From NCBI RefSeq assembly GCF_026013365.1, contig NZ_JAPDOE010000008.1, positions 124,001 to 188,000 of the forward strand: a DNA stretch of 64,000 bases. The letters are read 5' to 3'. Of the stretch, positions 35,799 through 44,370 are shown one piece after another. How positions within the stretch are numbered: position 1 is the stretch's first letter; each line of letters opens with the position of its first letter. Under the pieces are notes generated by a model. The model was not told the origin of the DNA. It saw only the letters and a program-made list of their open reading frames with translations, and made no database searches. The DNA comes from Paenibacillus sp. LS1. Its GTDB lineage: Bacteria > Bacillota > Bacilli > Paenibacillales > Paenibacillaceae. The position numbers and the translations under genes were made by a program.

Positions 35799-36545
35799 AT
35801 GATTACGTTGAAGACCAAAGAACAGATTGAATATATGAAAAAAGCCGGAGAAATTCTCGCCGCGTGCCATAGAGAAATTGCCAAAATGATTCGTCCGGGT
35901 ATCACGACACAGGAGATCGATCAGTTTGCAGAGGCTTTTATGAAGAAAAATGGCGCTACGCCGGAACAAAAGGGATACAACGGCTACCAATATGCGACAT
36001 GTGCGTCGGTTAATGATGTGATCTGTCACGGGTTCCCGGGAAAATATGCACTGAAAGACGGCGATATCGTTACAATCGACATGGTTGTTAATCTGAATGG
36101 CTGGCTGGCCGATTCGGCGTGGTCTTATGCCGTAGGTGAAGTGACTCCGGAAGCACAACATCTGCTGGATGTAACCAAAACCTCTCTGTACAAGGGCATT
36201 GAACTTGCCGTGGTTGGCAACCGGATTGGAGATATCTCCCATGCCATTCAAGTGTATGCAGAAGGTGAAGGTCTTTCGGTTGTACGTGAGTTTATTGGAC
36301 ACGGCATTGGTGAGAAGATGCATGAGGAACCACAAGTCCCTCACTATGGTCCGCCACATCGAGGTCCACGTCTTAAGGAAGGTATGGTCATTACGATTGA
36401 ACCGATGTTGAACATTGGTACGTACCGCAGCAAGCTGGATTCGGATGGATGGACTGCGCGTACTATGGATGGAAGTCTGTCTGCCCAGTATGAACATACG
36501 ATTGCGATTACAGCAGACGGTCCTGTGATTTTGACAGCACAATAA
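35799..36545 (+). CDS. map: Type I methionine aminopeptidase (MapB-like paralogue)
   Basis: A 248-residue enzyme that removes the initiator Met from nascent proteins. Metal ligands are visible: Asp in IVTIDMVV, Asp in WLADSAWSY, His in GHGIGEKMHEEP, Glu in ITIEPML and Glu in QYEHTIAI, plus the substrate His in ICHGFPG. It stands alone rather than in the ribosomal protein operon, and its size matches YflG/MapB of B. subtilis, so a second copy is expected elsewhere in the genome. The start has GACAAGGAG about 11 bases upstream. Confidence 0.93.
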   Translation: MITLKTKEQIEYMKKAGEILAACHREIAKMIRPGITTQEIDQFAEAFMKKNGATPEQKGYNGYQYATCASVNDVICHGFPGKYALKDGDIVTIDMVVNLNGWLADSAWSYAVGEVTPEAQHLLDVTKTSLYKGIELAVVGNRIGDISHAIQVYAEGEGLSVVREFIGHGIGEKMHEEPQVPHYGPPHRGPRLKEGMVITIEPMLNIGTYRSKLDSDGWTARTMDGSLSAQYEHTIAITADGPVILTAQ

Positions 36546-36719
36546 TAGCTAAAAGCAGCTACAATGTGACGATATTTGCATATTTCAAGGCGGCCCACGT
36601 TTGTGATCCGCCTGTTTCGGTTTAAACTAATAAGAAGTGATAACACAGAGCCAGTGGTGAGTGATCTCAGCTGACAAGGGTTAACCTTGCGTCCACTTGG
36701 CAACAAGGAGGTAATTTTG

Positions 36720-37733
36720 GTGTCTGTAAATAAACAGATCGTACTTGCGTCTCGTCCCGAAGGTGCCCCATCCAGAGAGAATTTCAACTTCATTGATGCA
36801 CCTCTTCCTGAACCGGAAGCCGGGCAAGTCCTGGTACGTACATTATATTTGTCGGTCGATCCGTACATGCGGGGCCGCATGAAAGATACAAAGTCCTATG
36901 CTGCACCGTACGCGTTGAATGAAGTGATTAAGGGTGGAGCCATTGGACAGGTTGTGGAATCATCGGAACCGAATCTGCGCAAAGGAGATCTCGTGTCCGG
37001 CATGTGGGGCTGGCAGCAATATGCCGCAGTGAATACGGGCGACCTTTCGCTGATTGATACGGAAGAGGCACCGATCACGGCTTACCTGGGTGCGCTGGGC
37101 CTGACGGGGCTGACGGCTTATTTTGGTATGGAAGACATCGGCAAACCCAAGGACGGCGAAACGGTAGTGGTATCGGGAGCAGCCGGAGCGGTAGGCATGA
37201 TTGCAGGTCAGATCGGTAAAATCGTAGGAGCACGCGTGGTCGGCATTGCAGGCTCTGACGAGAAATGCGAGTATCTGAAAGAAAAACTGGGCTTCGACGT
37301 GGTGTTGAACTATAAGAAGGAGCAGGATATGTCAGCGGCCATTGAACGGGCTTGCCCGTATGGCGTAGACGTCTACTTCGACAATGTGGGCGGTGACATC
37401 TCGGATGCAGTGTTACGCCACATTAATCGAAATGCACGTATTCCGTTATGCGGTCAGATCTCGTCTTATAATCTGGAAAAGCCGGATATCGGGATGCGCC
37501 CACAGACGCTGCTGTTAACGAATACAGCATTGATGAAAGGTTTCCTGTTGGGTGACTATACGAAATCCTTCAAGGAAGGCCGCGCCAAATTGGCGAAATG
37601 GATTAAGGAAGGTCATATCCAGTATGAAGAGAACATTGTGGACGGGTTCGAACAGACACCGGAAGCATTCATGGGTCTTTTCTCGGGAGATAATCTGGGC
37701 AAGCAGCTGGTTAAAGTTGCAGATCCTGAATAG
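36720..37733 (+). CDS. NADP-dependent oxidoreductase of the zinc-free MDR (PTGR/YfmJ) family
   Basis: The frame opens at TTG 36687, but GTG 36720 is the likely start because AAGGAGG at 36705-36711 sits eight bases before it; this gives 337 residues. Typical features are LSVDPYMRGRMKD near the N-terminus, the nucleotide motif VSGAAGAVGMIAGQIGK and the downstream DVYFDNVGGDISDAVL. No zinc ligands are present. Such enzymes reduce the double bond of enones, aldehydes or prostaglandin-like substrates. Monocistronic, followed by a strong convergent terminator. Confidence 0.92.
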   Translation: MSVNKQIVLASRPEGAPSRENFNFIDAPLPEPEAGQVLVRTLYLSVDPYMRGRMKDTKSYAAPYALNEVIKGGAIGQVVESSEPNLRKGDLVSGMWGWQQYAAVNTGDLSLIDTEEAPITAYLGALGLTGLTAYFGMEDIGKPKDGETVVVSGAAGAVGMIAGQIGKIVGARVVGIAGSDEKCEYLKEKLGFDVVLNYKKEQDMSAAIERACPYGVDVYFDNVGGDISDAVLRHINRNARIPLCGQISSYNLEKPDIGMRPQTLLLTNTALMKGFLLGDYTKSFKEGRAKLAKWIKEGHIQYEENIVDGFEQTPEAFMGLFSGDNLGKQLVKVADPE

Positions 37734-37772
37734 TTATCGAATAGTTGTACCTATTATAAATAGGTTGAAAAC

Positions 37773-37824
37773 ACAAAAAGACACGTTCTGCACACCAATG
37801 GTGCAACAGAACGTGTCTTTTTGT
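37773..37824. terminator. Bidirectional terminator
   Basis: ACAAAAAGACACGTTCTG and CAGAACGTGTCTTTTTGT are perfect 18-base arms with an inner CACC-AAT-GGTG. It has A and T runs on both sides and serves the oxidoreductase and the convergent ccdC gene. Confidence 0.93.
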
Positions 37825-37856
37825 CTGTGAATCCGTGCGTGGTTTGTATACAGTGA

Positions 37857-38342
37857 CTAGTGTTCAGCAACTAGCACTTCTTTGTAATGTTTGTACATAT
37901 ATACACGCCAGCGTACAATCATGCCGAAAGCCAACAGGAAGAACAAACCGCCTGTTTGCGGAATGCTTACATATCGCTGGATGACTTCATGCAGGATCAG
38001 GCGTACAGCCAGCAATCCGAGCAGAATGAAAGCAAAGCTGCGGGAACGTGTGGCGAAAATCTCTTCGCCTACTCGTTCAAACCGTGTACTGCGAATGAGG
38101 GGATACGAGAAGAGAAACCAGCCCACCAGCAACGCAATGAATGCCCAGAGTAGAGGGACATGTGTCTCCGGTACAACAAACATGAGAAATCCTGTGCTCA
38201 TGCCGAGCGGAGGAATAAGGATTTTGCGAATAGTCACCGGTCTGTGACTGGCTTTCATGCGGATGAAAATAGCAAGCAGGGCCATGACGAGCATACCCAC
38301 GGTTGCCCCGATTTGCAGGTAGTACGGACTGATTTGAGCCAC
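37857..38342 (-). CDS. ccdC: CcdC family membrane protein
   Basis: The frame is open to 38486, but the start is GTG 38342, with GAGGGAG about six bases upstream on the minus strand; the product is 161 residues, the size of B. subtilis CcdC. Five hydrophobic spans are predicted, including YLQIGATVGMLVMALLAIFI and ILIPPLGMSTGFLMFVVP. CcdC belongs to the region of cytochrome c biogenesis genes in Bacillus but has no proven biochemical function. Here it is not beside ccdA. Confidence 0.8.
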   Translation of the reverse strand: MAQISPYYLQIGATVGMLVMALLAIFIRMKASHRPVTIRKILIPPLGMSTGFLMFVVPETHVPLLWAFIALLVGWFLFSYPLIRSTRFERVGEEIFATRSRSFAFILLGLLAVRLILHEVIQRYVSIPQTGGLFFLLAFGMIVRWRVYMYKHYKEVLVAEH

Positions 38343-38559
38343 GTAGAACTCCCTCTTTCTGGAATAATATATTATCCGGAGATCCGGAACCCAGTACGAA
38401 TTGCCGGAATTTTCAGTTCCTATTATATCACAAACGCATATAGCCGATAGAAAGCTTAGTGTATCATATACCCGATATGTATTCACAGGGTGTATTTGAA
38501 AATTTTGTATTATTGTGCCCGTTGTAAGGCCGTTTATTCGATTAAGGGGAAATCATGCA

Positions 38560-39714
38560 ATGATTGGACAAAAATGGATGTACATTCAGCTCATCGGTTC
38601 ACATCGTACAGGTTGGCTTGCCAGTAATACAGATTGGTTAGTACATGTGGTCAGCCTGATCTGTGCAAGTGTGCTGTTTCTTTTGCTAGTTATCTACGGT
38701 TATATCTTATGGACGAAATATAGCAGCAGACGCAGGGAAAAGCTTAAGACAGCACTGATGCAGGAATTACTTGCAGAGGGCTCAGTTTTACAGCGGTACC
38801 TGGATCAAGGAGAAAATGGCGTAGAATTATCAAATATGAGTGGAGATCAACAAAGTGTGTTGCAGCAGCTGTTATTGCAACGACTTTCTCAAGGCCCGGA
38901 AGAGCACGAGATCTTGCGAATTCGCCTGTTATCCTGGCAAGTCTTTGGCGGTTCATACCGGTCGGTACTAAAGAATGGAAAGTGGAGCCAACGAGTGAAC
39001 ACGTTGTTATATATTGAACAGTTTCATATGGTGGAGCTTCTACCCAGGTTAGAGGATATGCTGCGGGTTAGATCATGTACGTTACTTGAACGCTTCATCA
39101 TTTTGCGCATATATGCCAGAACCGGTTATTTCAGAATTGTGAAGGAACTAATGCGTGAGCAATATGTATTATCCGATTCGCAGTATCTTCAGATTCTGCT
39201 GTTGCTTACCGAGTCATCCTGGACTCGTCTGAAGGATCATTTCAAAGATGTACCTTATCAGGTCCAGTCTAATATCATCCATGCCATTCGCATTCGGGAT
39301 GATCAGACGGATGGCGTTGTTGCTCTACTGGAGAAGCTCATTCTTGGAGACGATGCGCTGCTGCGTACCCACTCTTATCAGGCACTGGCGCATGTGGGCA
39401 GAGGTCGTGAAGATGTGCTGAAGGAGCTATTGTTGGTGTGGAACGAACATGGGGAGGAAAGGAAGCGCTTTGAACGATTAACAGTGACCCAGCTCATGGG
39501 CAATGTTCATGAGGAAGCTTTTATCCCACGTCTGAAGGGGCTGATGGGTGATCCTTCTTTTCAGATCAGGCAGGAAGCAGCGAACTCTCTTGTCCGGTAT
39601 GAACATGGACTTGAAGAACTTCGGGATACGGCTGTGAATCATCCGGATAAATATGCAAGGCAGATAGCGAAAGAAACGCTGGAAAGGATGCAGTATGGAC
39701 GAGAGATGGATTGA
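38560..39714 (+). CDS. Membrane-anchored HEAT-repeat protein
   Basis: ATG 38560 is chosen over an earlier in-frame start at 38515 because AAGGGGA at 38544-38550 sits nine bases before it. The 384-residue protein has one N-terminal membrane span (VVSLICASVLFLLLVIYGYIL, about residues 29-49), a basic stop-transfer stretch, then only helices. The C-terminal third carries HEAT-like repeats (LRTHSYQALAHVGRG; FQIRQEAANSLVRY; KYARQIAKETLERM). HEAT folds are protein scaffolds. It overlaps the glycosyltransferase gene by 20 bases, so the products probably act together in the membrane. Confidence 0.75.
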   Translation: MIGQKWMYIQLIGSHRTGWLASNTDWLVHVVSLICASVLFLLLVIYGYILWTKYSSRRREKLKTALMQELLAEGSVLQRYLDQGENGVELSNMSGDQQSVLQQLLLQRLSQGPEEHEILRIRLLSWQVFGGSYRSVLKNGKWSQRVNTLLYIEQFHMVELLPRLEDMLRVRSCTLLERFIILRIYARTGYFRIVKELMREQYVLSDSQYLQILLLLTESSWTRLKDHFKDVPYQVQSNIIHAIRIRDDQTDGVVALLEKLILGDDALLRTHSYQALAHVGRGREDVLKELLLVWNEHGEERKRFERLTVTQLMGNVHEEAFIPRLKGLMGDPSFQIRQEAANSLVRYEHGLEELRDTAVNHPDKYARQIAKETLERMQYGREMD

Positions 39715-41146
39715 GATGCTGCGGAGTTTTGTTTTGGCGTGTTATGAGGGAATGTTTATCTATCTGGTGCTAGCGATTGTGATGTGCAGTGTACTGGCTG
39801 CTGCAGCCGCTCGGACATTGATGCGCGGGAGGGATCTTGACCCGTTGCAATATCATGAGATGCTAGATGAGGAACTGGCTCCGGCGGTATCCCTGCTTGT
39901 TCCGGTGCGGAACAGCGAGGATACGATCGTACAGCGAATTAGCTGTCTACTGGATATTCAATATGCACGCTATGAAGTGATTATCATTAATGATGGGTCA
40001 GAGGATGGGACAATGCGGCGTCTAAAGGAAACCTATGATCTGATGCCCATTCAGAGTAAAGTTTATTATTCGAGACTCGGCCAGGAGACGACTCAGGTTG
40101 ATGGGGTCTACCAATCCAGGCTGCATCATCGCCTGATTGTGATCGACAAGGTGTATGGAGGACGAATGGACTCCTTGAATGTAGGCCTGAATATCTCGCA
40201 GTATCCCTACATCGCCTCTGTTGGACCCCGCACAATTCTGGAACGGGATGCATTGGTGAAGATCATGAAACCCGTTATGGATGCTCTCCCGGGAGAAGAG
40301 GTCGTAGCTTGCAGTGGACGAGTAGATCTCATGGCACCCGGAAATACGAATCATGCGGATCGTGCGAATTCTGCCGATAACCTTATAGGACGGACGGGAA
40401 GAACGTTATTTGTGATGCAGTCCATTGAATATGTGCGTGCTTTTCTAATTAGCGGCGTGGGACTCGTTCGTTACAATATTAATGTGCTTTTATTTACGGC
40501 TGAAGTATTCGGTGTATTCAAAAAGAACCGGGTATTGGAAGTTGGGGGTTACAAGCGCGATGACCAGGTCGCTCACATGGAACTGGTGATGCGGTTACAG
40601 AAACATATGAAGCAGATCCGGGAACGTGGCCGTATTATATATATTCCCGATCCGATCTGCAGGGTAGAAGTACCCGGTACATGGCGTCAGTTGTGCAGAC
40701 AGCGTATCGGTTGGCACATGCAGCTTGCAAGCAGTCTATGGACTCAGCGGAGCATGATCTTCAATCCGGCCTATGGCTGGATGGGGATGGTATCCATCCC
40801 GTATTTTATTTTGATCGAATTGTTGGGGCCTATGTTGGAACTGGGAGCGATTGTGCTGTTCATTGCAGGCATAGGGCTACAGTTAGTGGATATTAACCTA
40901 TGCATCATTCTCATTCTGCTGCTGACACTCTATGGTTCCCTGTTGTCCGCGGGCACGGTAATGTTCGAAATATGGTGTTCACGCAAGGCATATACATCCC
41001 GAGAGGTGACACGTCTGCTGTTGTATGCATGTACGGAGACGTTCTGGTTCAGACCGCTGAATAACATATCCCGAATATATGGAATGTTGCGGGCGATGGG
41101 ATTAAGGAAGGCAGAGGAAAAGGACAGCAGACATGGATTAGGGTAA
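39695..41146 (+). CDS. Membrane family 2 glycosyltransferase-like protein with degenerate active site
   Basis: A 483-residue protein with the layout of processive GT2 enzymes: N-terminal span (about residues 21-43), GT-A domain (residues 62-345) and three or four C-terminal spans. Conserved parts are INDGSEDGT (98-106), GGRMDSLN (155-162) and QRIGW (336-340). However, the DxD position, normally SIDADS, reads SVGPRT (175-180), and the catalytic base motif GEDMEL reads VAHMEL (292-297). Loss of both makes ordinary sugar transfer doubtful. The gene is intact and overlaps the HEAT gene; the next gene follows after 54 bases. Confidence 0.82.
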   Translation: MDERWIEMLRSFVLACYEGMFIYLVLAIVMCSVLAAAAARTLMRGRDLDPLQYHEMLDEELAPAVSLLVPVRNSEDTIVQRISCLLDIQYARYEVIIINDGSEDGTMRRLKETYDLMPIQSKVYYSRLGQETTQVDGVYQSRLHHRLIVIDKVYGGRMDSLNVGLNISQYPYIASVGPRTILERDALVKIMKPVMDALPGEEVVACSGRVDLMAPGNTNHADRANSADNLIGRTGRTLFVMQSIEYVRAFLISGVGLVRYNINVLLFTAEVFGVFKKNRVLEVGGYKRDDQVAHMELVMRLQKHMKQIRERGRIIYIPDPICRVEVPGTWRQLCRQRIGWHMQLASSLWTQRSMIFNPAYGWMGMVSIPYFILIELLGPMLELGAIVLFIAGIGLQLVDINLCIILILLLTLYGSLLSAGTVMFEIWCSRKAYTSREVTRLLLYACTETFWFRPLNNISRIYGMLRAMGLRKAEEKDSRHGLG

Positions 41147-41200
41147 TGTACCAACCGATCCTGACAATACCTTGGAACAGAGCAAGGAGGAATACGCTTC

Positions 41201-42331
41201 ATGAAAAAAAGTTACAGGCCAGCCACGATGTGGACGCTGGCTTGTTTTACAGTGGTATCGGTGGTGCTGGTTGTCCCCTGGATTATGTGGCAATCCCAGG
41301 CCCCGGTTCCGCTTAACATCATGATTATAGACAAGAGCAGACCGGACGAGTCCCACCAGGGACACAAGGGATTGGTCTGGCTTCTGAATCAGCAAAAGAT
41401 CGTACAGCAAACCGGGGAACACTATTCCTATGAAGAGGATTATTACGGCTATGATCTTCAGGACGGCCTTCCTCAGATGAAACGATTATTGCCTGATGAG
41501 GTGACGGACACGGATCTGATCTATCTGACAGCGAATCGGAGTAGTCTGTCTGCACACAAGAATGAACGGAAACAAGACGGAGTCTATGAAGGACTAACAA
41601 TATATGATGTGCAGAAGATTCGCGAGGCTGCTTATAAAGGCGTAACGATTGTCGCCGAATACAGCGCATTGGCGAATACAGCTTCCAAGATGACAAGGGA
41701 GCAGCTATACCCGATCTTGGGCGTGAACAGTAGCGGTTGGCAGGGCAAATCGGTATCTAATCTGCAAAGTATAGAAGAAGTACCTCGTTGGGTACGGGCG
41801 AACTATGAGCAGCGGGAGAAGAAGAAATGGCCTTATCACGGAGCTGGTATGCTGCTGGTTCATGTGGATGGACAGGTTATGGTGCTGGAGAAAGGCCCGG
41901 ATGTGAAGACAGGCAATTTACAGATTGCATTTACACCGGAAGGCAGGGATTGGAGCGGCATAACCCAGGATATACATTATAGTGGCTGGTTCGATATCAT
42001 TGTACCGCAAGAGAAGAACTCCATACTGGCTTGGTATAAGACGGATCTGACGGAGACAGGCGAGCAGAAGCTGGTGGATGTAGGGATTCCCGCGGAATTT
42101 GCTGCACTTGTCCGATATGACGACTATAATCGGTCGTATTACATGGCAGGCTCCTTTGGAGAGATGAAGCACTATTCTTTCTGGCGCCGAATCCGAGGAT
42201 GGGAGGTCGTCAGGTCCAAGCTTACGCCTGATCAGAAAGAGATTCCTGACATGTTCTACTGGAAGGTGTACGTGCCCGTGATGAAGCATATTCTAGAGGA
42301 AGTGCAGGATGATCGCCAGCAATGGCGGTAG
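41201..42331 (+). CDS. Membrane-anchored protein of unknown function, third gene of the HEAT/GT operon
   Basis: A 376-residue protein with an uncleaved signal-anchor (MWTLACFTVVSVVLVVPWIMW, residues ~9-29) and an external domain. The first part, LNIMIIDKSRPDESHQGHKGLVWLL, followed later by TDTDLIYLTANRSS and KGVTIVAEYSA, suggests a Rossmann-like, glutamine-amidotransferase-type fold such as in DUF4350-like proteins, but this is only a resemblance. The C-terminal half (HYSGWFDIIVPQE; DDYNRSYYMAG) is not recognised. AAGGAGG lies 11 bases before ATG. It is linked to the HEAT and glycosyltransferase genes. Confidence 0.65.
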   Translation: MKKSYRPATMWTLACFTVVSVVLVVPWIMWQSQAPVPLNIMIIDKSRPDESHQGHKGLVWLLNQQKIVQQTGEHYSYEEDYYGYDLQDGLPQMKRLLPDEVTDTDLIYLTANRSSLSAHKNERKQDGVYEGLTIYDVQKIREAAYKGVTIVAEYSALANTASKMTREQLYPILGVNSSGWQGKSVSNLQSIEEVPRWVRANYEQREKKKWPYHGAGMLLVHVDGQVMVLEKGPDVKTGNLQIAFTPEGRDWSGITQDIHYSGWFDIIVPQEKNSILAWYKTDLTETGEQKLVDVGIPAEFAALVRYDDYNRSYYMAGSFGEMKHYSFWRRIRGWEVVRSKLTPDQKEIPDMFYWKVYVPVMKHILEEVQDDRQQWR

Positions 42332-42870
42332 AGTGGGTGTAAAGAAAAACGTTCGGATGAAGCAGACAGTGAAAGACCGTTCTACTGGAATGAGGAACGG
42401 GAGATGTACATATTAGAGAAGCGCGTAGATGTTAGGGGCAGGAGTTTTGAGCGGAGCACGATATGTATCAGGTGGAAATCGAATTGCAATGTGTAATGCG
42501 ATGCCGCTATGGCATCATGAACTGCATGAACTGAAGTAACATATATGTGGCAGGCTCTAACGAACGTAGCACGTCTTATTCGGCCTAATTGGGTACGTTG
42601 GTAGATGTAACGAACCACAGACAAGTTAAATGACGGAATATGCTCAGTTTGCCTGTCCCACTGCCAGTTTTCTGCGAAATAGAACGTGTGGAGTTCGTTA
42701 GATATTGTTATTCGCTCTAATTGGCGTTATAGCGTGTCCTGGGTTCGTTAGATTTCGATCAGAGGAAGAAATCGTAAAGAACACAATACGATGAAAGATG
42801 AATTCAAAGTTAATGTGTTAAAAGTATTTGGCGTAACTTTAACATTATTACTGTCGAATTTATGGGATGT
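42332..42870. repeat. Intergenic region with repeated TTCGTTAGA / CTAATTGG units
   Basis: A 600-base gap without a supportable gene. TTATTCG followed by two variable bases and CTAATTGG occurs at 42576-42592 and 42708-42724. GTTCGTTAGAT occurs twice (near 42693 and 42749), and its reverse complement half CTAACGAAC and TAACGAAC appear near 42557 and 42606. The units look like remnants of a dispersed intergenic repeat distinct from the structured repeat at 4.9, 11.9 and 13.8 kb. Confidence 0.5.
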
Positions 42871-42892
42871 ACCAGTACACGAAAACGTAAAA

Positions 42893-42923
42893 AGGACTGC
42901 AGCGAATCTGCAGTCCTTTTTTA
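42893..42923. terminator. Terminator of the tetR/MBL unit
   Basis: AAAAAGGACTGCAG-CGAAT-CTGCAGTCCTTTTT, perfect arms with A/T runs on both sides. It lies just after the tetR stop on the minus strand. Confidence 0.9.
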
Positions 42924-42941
42924 TGATACAACGCGTGCGTA

Positions 42942-43514
42942 CTAGTTTTCGTGAAGATGCCGGAGTCCGTGCAGGAATGCGGATACGGTCAGACGTAGAC
43001 TTTCGTCTGGATCAAAGTTCATGCCGAAGCCACCTTGTGCCTCGATGGAGGCAAACCCATGGCAGAGGCTGCGCAATCCACGAACGGCATGCAATGCTTC
43101 CGCTTCGGTTAGCGGGTAGGGCTGCAAGCTGTGCAGCAGCAACTCCAGCGTGGCTGTGCTGGCCGCGGCGAGCTGTGGCTCCTCGCGGTCCGGGGCATGA
43201 AATGAGGCTTCGTAGAGCCCAGGGTGCTCACGAACGAAGCCAATGTATGCCGCAGCGATGGCCTGAATGGCATCATCGCCAGTGCGGTCAGCGATAGCCG
43301 CAGTTAATGCGCGGCTAAGCTGTTGTACGGACATCAGCGCCATTTCCTGGCGAAGCCCGGGCAGTCCGCTGATGTGGTTGTAGAGCGACGGCGAGCGCAC
43401 ATCCAGCCGCTGGGCGAGTGCGGCCAGTGTCAGCGCCTGAAAGCCGTCACTGTCAGCAAGCTGGGTAGCGGCGCTAAGCAGAGCGCCGCGATCCAGCCCT
43501 TGCCGGGGGCTCAC
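42942..43514 (-). CDS. TetR/AcrR family regulator with WHG-type C-terminal domain
   Basis: A 190-residue repressor. The HTH is at residues ~10-55 (LLSAATQLADSDGFQALTLAALAQRLDVRSPSLYNHISG), where LDVRSPSLYNHI is the recognition part. The C-terminal domain (GFVREHPGLYEASFHAP; VRGLRSLCHGFASIEAQGGFG) is of the WHG type. It overlaps the upstream MBL gene by four bases (ATGA), so both share one promoter with two palindromic operators at 44261 and 44282. The region is clearly richer in GC than its surroundings. Confidence 0.92.
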   Translation of the reverse strand: MSPRQGLDRGALLSAATQLADSDGFQALTLAALAQRLDVRSPSLYNHISGLPGLRQEMALMSVQQLSRALTAAIADRTGDDAIQAIAAAYIGFVREHPGLYEASFHAPDREEPQLAAASTATLELLLHSLQPYPLTEAEALHAVRGLRSLCHGFASIEAQGGFGMNFDPDESLRLTVSAFLHGLRHLHEN

Positions 43515-44242
43515 AGCTGCCCCCCGGCGAGACCAAGCCGCTGCTGTGCATCAGCGGCTGCCGCGCGCATGGCTGCCGCGGGCTGGCGCAGCATCCGACC
43601 GTGGCCTACAGCCAGCACGGACGGTTCCAGCTCCGCCAGGCGCTTCGCGCTGGCCAGAGCCGTTTCGCGGTTCCACGTCGCCAGCGCGGGGAACGGGAAG
43701 AGCGGGCGCACGCGGCCGGATACAGCGAGGCCGCCTTGCAGCTGATACGCGTCGCCGGCGATGAGCACGCGGCTGCGCGTATCCATGAAGGCCATATGCC
43801 CCGGCGTATGGCCTGGTGAGGCAATGGCGACCAGTGAACCAATCTGGTCACCGTCATCCAGCAAGTGGTCCGGCTGGGTGCGCACCGCTTGGGGTTTGGG
43901 CACACCGCCGCGTACCGGGGTCTGTGGTTCACCTGAAAGCAGGGAGGTGTCTCCCGCCAATAACCGGGCATCCCGTCTGGAGATGAAGAACTCCGCTTCA
44001 GGTAGCGCTTCTTTGAGACCATCCAGTGCACCAATATGGTCGCTATGCGCGTGAGTCAGAATAATTTTGGTAATGGGTTTGCCAAGGGACTGGGCAGATG
44101 CCAGAATCCCCTTCAGACTGAACGGCATTCCGGCATCAATCAGGGTTAATCCATCCTTCTCTTCAACAAGATATACGTTCACAGGGAAGAGCTTCGGAAG
44201 GAATGTAACTTGGACGACATCAAACTCTCGGGTAATGCGCAT
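43511..44242 (-). CDS. MBL-fold metallo-hydrolase
   Basis: A 243-residue metallo-beta-lactamase-fold hydrolase. The metal motif THAHSDHIG (HxHxDH) is at about residues 63-71, followed by the later His in SPGHTPGHMAF, Asp in LIAGDAYQ and His in AVGHGRM. This is a complete binuclear zinc site. The substrate is unknown; related proteins are lactonases, glyoxalase-like thioesterases or hydrolases of xenobiotics. It is the first gene of a two-gene operon with tetR. AAGGAGG lies at 44251-44257 on the minus strand. Codon use is GC-rich, which suggests acquisition. Confidence 0.9.
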   Translation of the reverse strand: MRITREFDVVQVTFLPKLFPVNVYLVEEKDGLTLIDAGMPFSLKGILASAQSLGKPITKIILTHAHSDHIGALDGLKEALPEAEFFISRRDARLLAGDTSLLSGEPQTPVRGGVPKPQAVRTQPDHLLDDGDQIGSLVAIASPGHTPGHMAFMDTRSRVLIAGDAYQLQGGLAVSGRVRPLFPFPALATWNRETALASAKRLAELEPSVLAVGHGRMLRQPAAAMRAAAADAQQRLGLAGGQL

Positions 44243-44260
44243 CGATAAATCCTCCTTAAA

Positions 44261-44304
44261 ACTAATGATATTAGTATAATAACTAATGGCATTAGTTTTA
44301 GCAA
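44261..44304 (-). promoter_or_regulatory. Promoter of the MBL-tetR operon with two palindromic operators
   Basis: On the minus strand, -35 TTGCTA (44304-44299), a 17-base spacer and -10 TATTAT (44281-44276). Two perfect palindromes of the form ACTAAT-NNN-ATTAGT lie at 44282-44296 (inside the spacer) and 44261-44275 (just after the -10), centre to centre 21 bases. This is a textbook autoregulatory TetR operator pair. Confidence 0.85.
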
Positions 44305-44370
44305 TACCTATGGTTCATTTTGTTTCAATAAAAAAAATTTTAAATAATGATGCACTTTACAAAAAAAGCG

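Noticed and set aside
35751-36542. 263-codon frame antisense to the methionine aminopeptidase
   Set aside because: Fully opposite a conserved gene, rich in Cys/Arg/His runs typical of antisense reading.
42791-43297. 168-codon frame on the plus strand beginning MKDEFKVNVLKVFG
   Set aside because: It crosses the tetR terminator and then runs antisense through tetR; no well-placed ribosome binding site. The first 30 codons look protein-like but are not enough.
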